Assembly (NCBI GenBank): GCA_964640955.1 | Contig: CAZXJI010000029.1 | Coordinates: 1 to 33,312, forward strand | Direction of reading: 5' to 3' | DNA length: 33,312 bases | From: CAXXOK01 sp964640955 | GTDB taxonomy: Bacteria; Bacillota; Clostridia; Christensenellales; Aristaeellaceae | Shown: positions 16,430 through 25,207 of the stretch, piece by piece | Layout of the letters: every line of letters starts with the position of its first letter | Numbering within the stretch: the stretch's first letter is position 1 | Made by a program: the position numbers and the translations under genes | Notes under the pieces: generated by a model | What the model was told of the DNA's origin: nothing | Databases searched by the model: none | What the model saw: only the letters and a program-made list of their open reading frames with translations

Positions 16430-17650
16430 CTAACGCTGCGACGGCTCGGTGCCGTCGCTTTCTTCGTCCTCCGGCTTTTTGCGTTTCAGGCGATCCCAGA
16501 ACTCCTCCTGCCGGTCTTTCATCTTCTCCACCAGCTGGGCGGCGGGGGACTCCTCCCCCATGCGGCGGAAAGCGGCGGGCAGCAGCGCGCGCGCCGCGTC
16601 GCTGGCCTTGGAGGAGAACAGGTCGCTAAGAAGCCGGAGCGTTTCGGCGCGCACCTCGGGCTCCAGCCGGCGGAAGGCGGCGAACATCTTAATGGAACTG
16701 GCGGGCCACTCCTGCACCAGGGGATCGACGGTTTCCCCGTCCAGCGCGGAGATGACGCGGAACGCCGTATCCGTGAGCAACCGGCGCTGGTCGAGCGAAA
16801 GATCGTCGATCCATTGCCGCATCGCTTCGTCGGCGACGCGCGTGCCCAGGTCGAGCCCCTCCATCGTCTCAAATTCGCCGCCCCGCAATTGCCAGGTGAG
16901 CGCGTCGTGCTGCAAAAGCCCCAGCGCCGGGCTGCGCACCACCGTGTACACCGGATGGTAGCACAAAAGCATCCCCACCACCGAGCTTTGGGGGATAAAG
17001 CTCCGGACGCGGTCGCGGATGCGTGCGTAGCCTTCGCTTTGCAGAGTGGCCTCGTCCACGCCCTGCCCGTCGAAGCTGCAGATACCCGCGATGCGCTCCT
17101 GCGCGCGCGGGTCGGCGTGCGCGGCGGCGTACAGCGCCAGATGCCCGCCCTTGCTGTGCCCGCCCAGCCACAGCGGGCCCTTGAAGGCTTCGGCGGCGCG
17201 GTTTACGTAGCGCACGGCCTCCGCCTGGGCGGGCACGGCCATGAAGGACATGTTCAAGTCCTCCTTCCAGCCCGCGATGGTCAGGTCGGTTCCCCGGAAG
17301 GCCACGTAACGCCCGCCGCCCGGCAGTACGAAGGTGCAGGCGCAAAACTGCGTCTCCTGCCCGGGATCGATGTGGTTCACGTAGTCGCGTATCGCAAGCT
17401 CTGCGAAGCGCGCGGAGGCGGCGCACGCCTCGGTGAGACGCCGGCGCTTGCGCTGGAAAAGGTCGGTGAAGCCCTCGGGATACGCCTGTTTCAGGTGCTC
17501 GCTCAGCTCACGCACGGTGGCGCCGTCGGGCAGGCCCTCCATGGGCATGTAGACGATCTGGGTGAGCGCGAGGCTGTCCGGCGCGGCGAAGGGGCGCTCG
17601 TCAAGCGGCTGCGTGACCTGCGTCTGCACGTAATCCATCAGGTTGGGCAT
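16430..17650 (-). CDS. DUF2974 (Mbeg1-like) alpha/beta hydrolase
   Basis: A 406-residue lipase-like alpha/beta hydrolase. YVAFRGTD (115-122) followed by GWKEDLNMSF is the family oxyanion/entry region, and GGHSKGGHLA holds the nucleophile S166. CSFDGQGVD at about 195-203 is also typical. The C-terminal tail is charged (KKPEDEESDG). The family's substrate is not known; lipase-like activity is expected. It lies 25 bases after sbcC on the same strand and is probably the last gene of the sbcD-sbcC transcript, although no functional link to DNA repair is obvious. Confidence 0.85.
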   Translation of the reverse strand: MPNLMDYVQTQVTQPLDERPFAAPDSLALTQIVYMPMEGLPDGATVRELSEHLKQAYPEGFTDLFQRKRRRLTEACAASARFAELAIRDYVNHIDPGQETQFCACTFVLPGGGRYVAFRGTDLTIAGWKEDLNMSFMAVPAQAEAVRYVNRAAEAFKGPLWLGGHSKGGHLALYAAAHADPRAQERIAGICSFDGQGVDEATLQSEGYARIRDRVRSFIPQSSVVGMLLCYHPVYTVVRSPALGLLQHDALTWQLRGGEFETMEGLDLGTRVADEAMRQWIDDLSLDQRRLLTDTAFRVISALDGETVDPLVQEWPASSIKMFAAFRRLEPEVRAETLRLLSDLFSSKASDAARALLPAAFRRMGEESPAAQLVEKMKDRQEEFWDRLKRKKPEDEESDGTEPSQR

Positions 17651-17675
17651 ACGATCTCTCCTTTGGCGCGGCGGT

Positions 17676-20450
17676 TCAGGCGCGGATCTCCACGCGGCTG
17701 CCGCCCGCGCGCGTTTTGGTAACGACGATCTGGCGGTCGATGCGCTCCTTGAGCTGCTGCACGTGGGAAATGACGCCCACCAGCCGGCTGCCCTCGCTCA
17801 GGGAGGCGAGCACGTCGATGGCGGAGGCGAGCGAGTCCTCGTCCAGCGTGCCGAAGCCCTCGTCGATGAACAGCGTATCCAGCTTCACGCCGCCGGCGGA
17901 GGACTGCACCTCGTCGCTCATGCCCAGCGCCAGCGAAAGGGACGCCTTGAACTGCTCGCCGCCGGAAAGGGTGCGCACGTCGCGCACGCTCCCGTTGTAG
18001 TGGTCGACCACGTCCAGCTCCAGCCCGCTTTTCTGGCGCAGATCATCGGCCGCGGTGCGGCGGCGAAGCTCGTACTGCCCGCCGCTCATGCGCATGAGAC
18101 GGGTGTTGGCGCGGGAAAGCACGCGGTCCAGGTAGGTGGTCTGCACGTAGGTTTCCAGCGGAATCTTTTCCTTGCCGCTGAGGGTGCCGTTTACGGTCTG
18201 GGAAAGCGCGAACAGCCACGCGCGCCTCGCCTGCGCCTTCTCGGCCCGGGCGGCGATCGCCTCCGCGGCGTGAAGCGCGTCCGCGTTGGCGTTGCGGCGC
18301 TCCAGAAGCGTCTGCCGGCTTGCCTGCAGGGTGTCGCGCGCCGCGGCGCGTTCTTCCCTTTGCGTGCGCAACGCTTCCGTGTCGGCGGCCGCGCCCCGAA
18401 TCTGCTTTCGCAGGGTGGAAAGCTCCGTGCGGCGCGCCTGCGCGGCCTCGTTCGCCCGGCTATGGGCGTCCTGTGCGGCCGACAGGGCGTCGTCCAGCGC
18501 GGCTTTGGCTTTAACCAGCGCGCCCAGCGCCGCCTCGGCCGCCGCGCGGTCGGGGTGGGGGAGTCGGGCCAGCTCTTCCTTGCGGCGTTTGTCCAGCCCC
18601 GCCGCCTCGGCCAGCCGCGTGGCGGCGACCTGCTCGGCGTTCCGGCGCGCGGTCTCCTGCTCGCGTAGCATCCGTTCGGCTTTGGGAATGCCCTCCCGGA
18701 TCCGGGCCGCGCGCGCGGTGCGGTCGCGGGCGTCGGCAAGCGCCTTGGTAAGCCGCAGGCTTTCGGCCCGCGCGCCGGCGAGCGCTTTTTGCTGGGCTTC
18801 GGGGACGGCCGCAAAGGGAAGCGCGCCCAAAAGCGCCTGCGCCGTATCCTCGGCGTCCCGCTGCGCCTTCTCCGCGCCGCCGGAAAGCGCCGCGGCCCGC
18901 GCGCTCTTTTCGCCCGCGGCCTTTGCGGCCGTCTCCCGCTCCGCCCGAAGCCGTTCCAGCGCTTCCCGCGTGGGCGCGCCGTCCGCGGGCGCGGCGGGAG
19001 CGGGGTGCTCCCGCGAGCCGCACACGGGGCAGGGCTCGCCGGGCGCGAGCGTTTGGGCCAGCATGCCCGCCTGCTCGTCCAGGAAGCGGCGGTGCGCCCG
19101 CTCGTAGGCGTTCGCGTCCGCGTCCGCCCTGTCGGCGGCGGCGCGGTAATCCGCCTGCGCGGAAGCGAGCTTCGCGCGCGCGTCGGCGAGCGCGGCCAGC
19201 TCCCGGCCGAAGGCCTCCAGCGCCTTTACGCGCTCCGCCTGCGCCTTTTCCCCGGCGGCCAGGCGCTCGGTTTCCGCCTCGGCGCCCTGCAGGCTTTCCA
19301 AATCGGCCCGGGCCCCGGCCAGCCGGGACTGCAGATCGTCGAAGGTCTTGCGTGCCTCGGCGGCCGCGGCCTTCGCGGCGGCGGCGGCTTTCTCCGCCTC
19401 CGACACCCGCCTTTGCAGCGCGTCCAGCGCGTCGAAGGCCTCCATTTCGGCCCGGCCGGTGACGATCGCCTCCGCAAGGCGCTCGCGCTCGTCCGCCCTG
19501 GCGAGCTGCGCGTCCAACGCGGCTTTGAGCACGGCGAGGTTCGGCTCGTTGGCCGCGAGCCACGCCTCGGCCCCGGCCGCCTCCGCGCGAAGGCGCGCCT
19601 GCTGCTCGGCCTCGCCCAGCGCCCGGTCGGCCTCGCTCACGCTTTGCGCGGCCGCCTCAAGCTCCCCCCGGAGCGCGGACAGCTTCGCTTCGTCCTGCGC
19701 AATCAGCCTGCGGATCAGCGAAAGGGCGTCGGGAACCGAGGGAACGGCGCTTTGCAGGGGCATAAGCTCCAGCGCGAGGGGGTCGTCCTCCGCCGCGCGC
19801 ACCCCGGACAGGCGCGTGAGCAGGTCGTGCTCCAGCAGTTTGCATTCCCGGTCGGCCTCGGCCGCGTCCTGGCGCGCCTGGTTCTGGAACATCAGGTACG
19901 GGCCGGTCTGGAAGATTTCGCGGAAAATGTCGCCGCGTTTTTCCGTGTCGGCCAGCAGCAGTTCCTGAAACGCGCCCTGCGCGATCATGGCGATTTGGCA
20001 GAACTGGTCTTTGCCGACACCCAGCAGATCGGCCACGGCGGCGGTGACCTCGGCGGGCTTCACGATGGGCGCGCGCCCGTCGGGGAGGGTCAGGCAGGCG
20101 GTCGCGGCATCGGTTACGGTGCCGGTTCCGCGCTTCTTTTCGCGCTCGCGGGGCAGCGTGCGCGCGACCGCGTAGGTTTTGCCCCGGTGCAGGAACGTCA
20201 TTTCCACGCCCGCCGCCGCGTCCGCCGCGGCATACTTGCTTTTGAGCATCCCGGCGTCGCGGGCGTTGCGGCCCCCGCCGCTGGGTTCCCCGTACAGCGC
20301 GTAGGTGATCGCGTCGAACAGCGTCGTTTTGCCCGCGCCGGTCACCCCGGTGATCAGGTACAACCCGTGCTCGCCGAGCTTTGTCATGTCCAGCTCCGCC
20401 GTTCCGGCGAAGGGGCCGAAGGCGGAAAGCGTCAGGCGCAGGGGCCTCAT
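17676..20450 (-). CDS. sbcC: Exonuclease SbcCD subunit C
   Basis: A 924-residue SMC-like ATPase that works with SbcD as an ATP-dependent double-strand exonuclease and hairpin endonuclease on the chromosome. Visible parts are the Walker A loop GVTGAGKTT at about residues 34-42, a long Ala/Glu/Arg coiled coil, the zinc hook CPVC at residues 474-477, a second coiled coil, the signature LSGGEQ and the Walker B LFIDEGFGTLD. Length is normal for bacterial SbcC. Its start overlaps the sbcD stop by 4 bases, so the two are coupled. The high Ala/Arg content gives long open frames on the other strand that are not genes. Confidence 0.95.
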   Translation of the reverse strand: MRPLRLTLSAFGPFAGTAELDMTKLGEHGLYLITGVTGAGKTTLFDAITYALYGEPSGGGRNARDAGMLKSKYAAADAAAGVEMTFLHRGKTYAVARTLPREREKKRGTGTVTDAATACLTLPDGRAPIVKPAEVTAAVADLLGVGKDQFCQIAMIAQGAFQELLLADTEKRGDIFREIFQTGPYLMFQNQARQDAAEADRECKLLEHDLLTRLSGVRAAEDDPLALELMPLQSAVPSVPDALSLIRRLIAQDEAKLSALRGELEAAAQSVSEADRALGEAEQQARLRAEAAGAEAWLAANEPNLAVLKAALDAQLARADERERLAEAIVTGRAEMEAFDALDALQRRVSEAEKAAAAAKAAAAEARKTFDDLQSRLAGARADLESLQGAEAETERLAAGEKAQAERVKALEAFGRELAALADARAKLASAQADYRAAADRADADANAYERAHRRFLDEQAGMLAQTLAPGEPCPVCGSREHPAPAAPADGAPTREALERLRAERETAAKAAGEKSARAAALSGGAEKAQRDAEDTAQALLGALPFAAVPEAQQKALAGARAESLRLTKALADARDRTARAARIREGIPKAERMLREQETARRNAEQVAATRLAEAAGLDKRRKEELARLPHPDRAAAEAALGALVKAKAALDDALSAAQDAHSRANEAAQARRTELSTLRKQIRGAAADTEALRTQREERAAARDTLQASRQTLLERRNANADALHAAEAIAARAEKAQARRAWLFALSQTVNGTLSGKEKIPLETYVQTTYLDRVLSRANTRLMRMSGGQYELRRRTAADDLRQKSGLELDVVDHYNGSVRDVRTLSGGEQFKASLSLALGMSDEVQSSAGGVKLDTLFIDEGFGTLDEDSLASAIDVLASLSEGSRLVGVISHVQQLKERIDRQIVVTKTRAGGSRVEIRA

Positions 20451-21592
20451 GCGCGTCCCTCCCGGATCTTCTCCATCACGGCCAGCGCGTAGGCGCGCTG
20501 CTCGTCGCTCAGGGGGCGGTTGTTTTGCAGCTCGTAAAAGTCGGAAAGCAGCTGCGAAGGCGAACGCAGAGCGGCGGCAGCCGGCGAGTCCACCGTCTGG
20601 TTTCGGCGGGTACGGGCGTTATCGTAATCCAGCTTGAGGAGGTTTTTGTAAATCACCTGCAGTTTGCTCAGCGCGTCGGGCACGTCCTCCTCGTCGGTGA
20701 GGGTGATGTGCAGGTAATCCTCCCGCGGGGTGTCCCGGTAGTTGGAAAGGAGCGTCAGTTCGTCGTACGCGCCGCGGAGCTCCCGAAGCTCCCGCGCCGG
20801 GGTCAGCGGCAGGGTGCGCACGCGCACGTCTCCCTTGGCCCCAAGCTCGACCACGGTGACGCTCTTTTCGTCCTTCGCTTCCGAAAAGGAGTACTTGAGC
20901 GGCGAGCCGCAATAGCGCACCGTGTCCCGCCCGGCGCTCTGCGGGCGGTGCAGGTGTCCCAGCGCCACGTAGTCGAACGGGTCGAACGCGGACGCGTCCA
21001 CGTTGTCCAGCCCGCCCACGGGCGTTTCCTCCGAGTCGCTCCGAAGGCTGCCGGTCACGTACTGGTGGCACACCAGCACGTTTCGAAGCGAAGAATCGAC
21101 CCCCATTTCCCCGATCGCCGCGCGCACCGCCTCGGTGTAGGTGGCCGCGGGGGCGTCGGGCAGGGCGGCGCGCACGTGCGCGGGCTTGATAAACGGCAGC
21201 GGCCACACGCACACCGGGCCGTGCCGGTCCTCAAGCACGACGGGCGCCACCTTCGCGTGTCCCGCGTCGAACGCGGGGGCGAGGTGCACGTTTCGCGCCG
21301 CCATCAGCCGCCCGCCAAAGGCGAGGCGCTCGGCGGAATCATGATTGCCGGAGATCAGCACGACCGCCGTGCCGCACCCGGCCAGCAGGGTTAAAAAATC
21401 GTCCAGCAGGCCCACGGCCTCGGCGGGGGGCACGGCCCGGTCGTACACGTCGCCGGCGATCAGCACGGCGTCGGGCGCTTCCGTCCGCACGACCGCCGCG
21501 ATCTGCGAAAGGATATGGCGCTGATCGTCGATCAGCGAAGCCTCGCCAAGTTTTTTGCCCAGATGCAGGTCGGAAAGATGAAAAAACCGCAC
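20447..21592 (-). CDS. sbcD: Exonuclease SbcCD subunit D
   Basis: A 381-residue calcineurin-like metallophosphoesterase, the nuclease subunit of SbcCD (Mre11 homologue). The phosphoesterase motifs appear in order: HLSDLHLGK (D8, H10), IAGDVYDRA, ISGNHDSAERL, VCHQYVTG and LGHLHRPQ. Length fits the family. It is first in the sbcD-sbcC-DUF2974 run, with a near-consensus promoter at 21631-21659 and divergent from the GT4 gene. The two genes share the four bases ATGA at 20447-20450. Confidence 0.95.
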   Translation of the reverse strand: MRFFHLSDLHLGKKLGEASLIDDQRHILSQIAAVVRTEAPDAVLIAGDVYDRAVPPAEAVGLLDDFLTLLAGCGTAVVLISGNHDSAERLAFGGRLMAARNVHLAPAFDAGHAKVAPVVLEDRHGPVCVWPLPFIKPAHVRAALPDAPAATYTEAVRAAIGEMGVDSSLRNVLVCHQYVTGSLRSDSEETPVGGLDNVDASAFDPFDYVALGHLHRPQSAGRDTVRYCGSPLKYSFSEAKDEKSVTVVELGAKGDVRVRTLPLTPARELRELRGAYDELTLLSNYRDTPREDYLHITLTDEEDVPDALSKLQVIYKNLLKLDYDNARTRRNQTVDSPAAAALRSPSQLLSDFYELQNNRPLSDEQRAYALAVMEKIREGRA

Positions 21593-21630
21593 GCTTGCGC
21601 CCTCCCTTCGCCGCCTATGCCCCTACCGGC

Positions 21631-21659
21631 ATTGTACGGTGCGGGGGCCGAAACGTCAA
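21631..21659 (-). promoter_or_regulatory. Sigma-A promoter for sbcDC
   Basis: On the minus strand TTGACG (21659-21654), a 17-base spacer and TACAAT (21636-21631) lie 38 bases before the sbcD start. No operator-like repeat or SOS box was noticed beside it. Confidence 0.7.
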
Positions 21660-21688
21660 TAGCGCGGCGTGCAAAGGGAAAACGACGG

Positions 21689-21717
21689 TTTCCAAGAACC
21701 GAAAGCTGTGTTATACT
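21689..21717 (+). promoter_or_regulatory. Sigma-A promoter for GT4/flippase operon
   Basis: TTTCCA (21689-21694), a 17-base spacer and TATACT (21712-21717) lie about 95 bases before the glycosyltransferase start. It is back-to-back with the sbcD promoter. Confidence 0.55.
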
Positions 21718-21811
21718 GATGCCAGCGAAGACGGCTTTCGCCCGACCGGACGGGGCGGATATCGGCGCGCGGCCCGCGTCCGCGAGCCCTGAAACGGAGG
21801 CTATGCGACCC

Positions 21812-22963
21812 ATGCTGATCGGACAGTTCTGTGAAACATACCCGCCGACGCTGGACGGCGTAGGCCGCGTGATGCTCAGCTACTGTCAGGGCCTGGACGC
21901 GCGGGGCCACCGTGCCCTCTACATCGCCCCCAACAACCCCCTCTATCCCGAAAAGGTCGACTGCGAAACGCTTTTGTACGACGGCATGCGCGTCCCCGGC
22001 GAGGCCTATCGCGTAGGGCTCCCGCGTCTGTCCAAAAGCTTCCGCGGCGCCGTGCGCGAGCTTCACTTCGATCTGGTGCACGCGCACAGCCCGTTTTTCG
22101 GCGGACGCGAGGCCCGGCGCATCGCCAGAAGGGACGGCTGTCCGCTGGTGGCCACCTTCCACAGCAAGTATTACGACGACTTTTACAAGGCCACCGGCTC
22201 CAAAACCCTGGCGAGGATCGGGGTGCGCTACGCGGTCGATTTTTACCGCACGTGCGACGAGGTGTGGACGGTCAACGCCCGGACGGCCGAAGTGCTGCGC
22301 GGTTACGGCTACGAGGGCGAGATCGTGCTGATGCAAAACGGCACCGATCCCTTCCTCCTGACCGACGCGCAGCGGCGGCGGTCGACGGAGCTCCACCCGC
22401 TGAAGGCGGGGGTGCCCGTGCTGATCTTCACCGGCCAGCAGAACCGCAAAAAGAACACCGAAAGCATCCTGCGTGCCTGCGCGCTGCTCCGGAGAGAGGG
22501 CTTTCCTTTCCAGCTCGTAATGGCGGGGGACGGCCCGGACGCGCACCACCTGCACGCGCTGGCCGGGGAACTGGGCATCGCCGACGACGTGCTGTTCACG
22601 GGGTTCCTGAGCAACCGTGCGGAGATGATGGCGCTCTACGAGCGCGCCGACCTGATGGTGTTCCCTTCGGTGTACGATAACGCCCCCATGGTGGTGCGCG
22701 AGGCGGCGGTCATGGGCACGCCCGCGCTGCTGGTGGCGGGCAGCTGCGCCGCCGAGGGCGTGACCCACGGCGAAAACGGCTACCTGTGCGAAAACTCGGT
22801 GGAAGCCATCGCCCGCGGCATCGCGGACGCGCTGCCCACCGCGCACGAGGTGGGCCTGCGCGCCCGGCAAACCATACCGATCCCGTGGAGTCAGCTTATG
22901 GAGCGGGCCGAAGCCCGCTATCTGGCGCTGATCGCCCGCAAAGCCGAAGGAGTCGACGCATGA
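21812..22963 (+). CDS. Glycosyltransferase family 4 protein
   Basis: A 383-residue GT-B retaining glycosyltransferase, likely peripheral at the inner membrane. The N-terminus MLIGQFCETYPPTLDGVG is the acceptor-side pattern typical of GT4 lipid glucosyltransferases; HAHSPFF follows near residue 90, and VFTGFLS then FPSVYDNAPMVVREAAVMG form the donor-binding region (the first acid of the usual E-x7-E is D here). It probably makes a glycosyl-diacylglycerol or related glycolipid, by analogy. The start at ATG 21812 has GGAGG 11 bases upstream; ATG 21803 is only 2 bases from it and is less likely. Its stop overlaps the next gene by 4 bases. Confidence 0.85.
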   Translation: MLIGQFCETYPPTLDGVGRVMLSYCQGLDARGHRALYIAPNNPLYPEKVDCETLLYDGMRVPGEAYRVGLPRLSKSFRGAVRELHFDLVHAHSPFFGGREARRIARRDGCPLVATFHSKYYDDFYKATGSKTLARIGVRYAVDFYRTCDEVWTVNARTAEVLRGYGYEGEIVLMQNGTDPFLLTDAQRRRSTELHPLKAGVPVLIFTGQQNRKKNTESILRACALLRREGFPFQLVMAGDGPDAHHLHALAGELGIADDVLFTGFLSNRAEMMALYERADLMVFPSVYDNAPMVVREAAVMGTPALLVAGSCAAEGVTHGENGYLCENSVEAIARGIADALPTAHEVGLRARQTIPIPWSQLMERAEARYLALIARKAEGVDA

Positions 22964-24063
22964 AACGAAATCTGCTCAGCTTTCTGTTCATCGCGATCAC
23001 GCTGGGGATCATCGTGGTGGTCGCGTTCAGCAACAGCGAGCTGACCAACGCATGGAACGCGCTGTTCACGCTGGACGTAAAGTGGATGCTGGCGGCGTTT
23101 CTGGGCTGGTTAAGCTATATGTTCTTCGATACCCTGAGCCTGCACTACTTCCTGCGCAAGCAGCAGCACGCCATAACGCTTGGCTATTCCTGCTACGTGA
23201 CGCTGACCGGGTTCTACTACTCCAACATCACGCCCGGCGCCAGCGGCGGGCAGCCCATGCAGGTGTATTATTTAAGCAAGCGCAACGTACCCGTGCCCAT
23301 CGGCACCTCCGCCATTTCCATCAAGTTTTTCGCCCAGCAATCGATGATCGTGCTGCTGGCCTCGGCCTTCTGGCTGGGCAACGCCGGCTTTGTGGACGCC
23401 CAGCTGAGCGGCCTGAAATGGGCCGTTTACATCGGCTACGCCATCAACTTCGCGTCCATTCCGCTCATCCTGCTGGTGGCGCTGCACCGGCCGATGGTGC
23501 AGGCGATCATCACCTTTTTCGTCCGGCTGGGCGCACGGATGCGTTTGCTCAAGCACCCGGAACGCAAGCTGACGCGCATCAGCGCCGGGCTGGACGTGTA
23601 CCACGCCAGCATTCTCCGGCTGGCCAACCATCCCAGCCAGCTGGTGGGCATGCTTCTGCTGGCGGGGCTCAGCGTGCTGGGGCTGATGTCGGTGCCGGTG
23701 AGCGTATACCACGCCTTTCGCATGAGCGGAACGCCGTGGTACAGGCTGATCACACTTTCGTTTTTACTGTTCATGAGCGCCAGCTACACCCCCCTGCCCG
23801 GGGCCAGCGGCGCGCAGGAAGGCGGCTTTCTGGCGTTTTTCAGCGGGCTGTTCACACAGGGCACCGCCGGACTTGCGCTGCTGGTGTGGCGGTTCTTCAC
23901 CTATTACCTGTTCCTGATCGTCGGCGCGGTGATGAGCATCTTCGGCCATATCCGTTCCCGCCGCCGCGGGGCCGGGGAGGCGGCCGCCGGCGGGAAAACC
24001 GACGAGGCCGACGAGGCGGGCGACGCCGCCGAAGCGCCGCAGGAGACGCGGGCCGCGGAATAA
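22960..24063 (+). CDS. Flippase-like (MprF N-terminal/UPF0104) membrane protein
   Basis: A 367-residue integral membrane protein of the lysylphosphatidylglycerol synthase transmembrane-domain family (PF03706). Diagnostic stretches are YYSNITPGASGGQPMQVYYL (about 88-107) and YTPLPGASGAQEGGFLAFF in the second half. The C-terminal 30 residues are charged and soluble. MprF-type domains flip modified lipids; stand-alone members often sit next to glycolipid glycosyltransferases, as here, so a role in moving the GT4 product across the membrane is a reasonable inference. The start is ATG 22960 within the last codons of the GT4 gene (ATGA overlap). Confidence 0.9.
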   Translation: MKRNLLSFLFIAITLGIIVVVAFSNSELTNAWNALFTLDVKWMLAAFLGWLSYMFFDTLSLHYFLRKQQHAITLGYSCYVTLTGFYYSNITPGASGGQPMQVYYLSKRNVPVPIGTSAISIKFFAQQSMIVLLASAFWLGNAGFVDAQLSGLKWAVYIGYAINFASIPLILLVALHRPMVQAIITFFVRLGARMRLLKHPERKLTRISAGLDVYHASILRLANHPSQLVGMLLLAGLSVLGLMSVPVSVYHAFRMSGTPWYRLITLSFLLFMSASYTPLPGASGAQEGGFLAFFSGLFTQGTAGLALLVWRFFTYYLFLIVGAVMSIFGHIRSRRRGAGEAAAGGKTDEADEAGDAAEAPQETRAAE

Positions 24064-24095
24064 CGCCCGCCGGAAAGGGCGAGAGGAGGGCGCGC

Positions 24096-24524
24096 ATGCG
24101 GATTCGGCCAATGCGCATGGAGGATTACGACCGCGTACACCGGCTGTGGACCGCGACGGTCGAAAAGGGGATGCGCCCCCTGGACGACTCGCGGGAGGGC
24201 GTCGAAGCCTATCTGCACCGCAACCCGAATACCAGCTTCGTGGCGGAGGAAAACGGCGGGATCGTCGGCGCGGTGCTTTGCGGGCACGACGGCCGGCGGG
24301 GATACCTTTACCATATGGCGGTGGCGCCGCAGCTGCAGCGGAAGGGAATCGGCAAAGCGCTGACGGCCGCCGCGCTGGAGGCGCTGCGCGGGGAAGGCAT
24401 CCGCAAGGCGGCGCTCGTCGTGTTCTCCGCCAACGATACGGGCAATGTTTTTTGGGAGAGCGCCGGTTTTTCGCCCCGCGACGATTTGGTTTACCGTAAC
24501 CGCGACCTGACCGAAAACGACTGA
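24096..24524 (+). CDS. GNAT family N-acetyltransferase
   Basis: A 142-residue acetyl-CoA-dependent acetyltransferase. MRIRPMRMEDYDRVHRLW is the usual N-terminal strand/helix, MAVAPQLQRKGIGKALT is motif A (the acetyl-CoA pyrophosphate loop), and NVFWESAGF is motif B. The substrate, amine or protein, is unknown. The RBS AGAGGAGGG sits just upstream of ATG 24096, 32 bases after the flippase-like gene, so it probably belongs to the same transcript. Longer in-frame readings upstream run through the flippase gene and are not real. Confidence 0.88.
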   Translation: MRIRPMRMEDYDRVHRLWTATVEKGMRPLDDSREGVEAYLHRNPNTSFVAEENGGIVGAVLCGHDGRRGYLYHMAVAPQLQRKGIGKALTAAALEALRGEGIRKAALVVFSANDTGNVFWESAGFSPRDDLVYRNRDLTEND

Positions 24525-24568
24525 CGGCCAAACCCACCGAACCTGCGACGCGTAAAGGAGCGAGACTC

Positions 24569-25108
24569 ATGAAAAAACTGATCGCCGTTCTGCTATCGCT
24601 ATCGATGCTTCTCACCCTGTCCGTAGCCGCCGCGGCAAGCTATACGGCCGGCGACTACTACACCGTCGATTATCCCGAGACGATGACGGTGGACGACGAA
24701 AGCTACACCGACGAAAACACCGAGGACGACCTGTGGCTGTTCATGCTGGTGGGGGACGATTACCTGATCGACGCGGGCCTGACCACGGTGGAAGTGTACG
24801 AAGGGTTCAGCCTGTATAACGCCACCGACGCCCAGAAGGCGGACTATATCGCCGAGGCGCTGGAAACCTTCGCCGATTCCAACCCTTCGCTGGTGGACAT
24901 CGTAGACTCGCAAAGCGACATTCCGTTCTACATTTATTCCCTGGAGGACAGCGACGGCATGTACTACTACGCCGAGACCATCTCCAACGGCGTGAGCGTG
25001 TACTTCTGCTGCTACTACTACGACGCGGAGACCCTGCCGGACGCGACGCTGCTGCGCAACCTGGAAAGCGTGCTTACGTCCTTCCGGCCCGCCGGGACGG
25101 ACGCGTAG
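24569..25108 (+). CDS. Acidic, tyrosine-rich exported protein of unknown function
   Basis: A 179-residue protein with a signal peptide (MKKLIAVLLSLSMLLTLSVAAAA) and a mature part very rich in Asp, Glu and Tyr. No lipobox cysteine is present at the expected cleavage site, so it is probably secreted or loosely wall-bound. The opening of the mature part (YTAGDYYTVDYPETMTVDD) followed by strands and one helix weakly recalls PsbP-like exported proteins; I would not name it on that. RBS AAAGGAG precedes the ATG. It lies 44 bases after the GNAT gene and ends at a good terminator. Confidence 0.75.
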   Translation: MKKLIAVLLSLSMLLTLSVAAAASYTAGDYYTVDYPETMTVDDESYTDENTEDDLWLFMLVGDDYLIDAGLTTVEVYEGFSLYNATDAQKADYIAEALETFADSNPSLVDIVDSQSDIPFYIYSLEDSDGMYYYAETISNGVSVYFCCYYYDAETLPDATLLRNLESVLTSFRPAGTDA

Positions 25109-25142
25109 GGAACGGCCCGCAAACGAAGCAATCAGAGCATGC

Positions 25143-25181
25143 AAAACGCCGCACCCGTATGAACGACGGGTGCGGCGTTTT
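25143..25181. terminator. Bidirectional terminator between exported protein and serS
   Basis: A 16-bp perfect stem (25143-25158 with 25166-25181) has a 7-base loop. The stem begins with AAAA and ends with TTTT, so it gives a U tract on either strand. It serves the exported-protein gene on the plus strand and serS on the minus strand. Confidence 0.88.
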
Positions 25182-25207
25182 ATGCTCGTCGGGTTCGCGC
25201 GCAGCGC

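Noticed and set aside
18789..20492. 567-codon open frame on the plus strand
   Set aside because: Antisense to sbcC; composition is Arg/Gly-rich and no motif is present. sbcC has all its diagnostic motifs on the minus strand.
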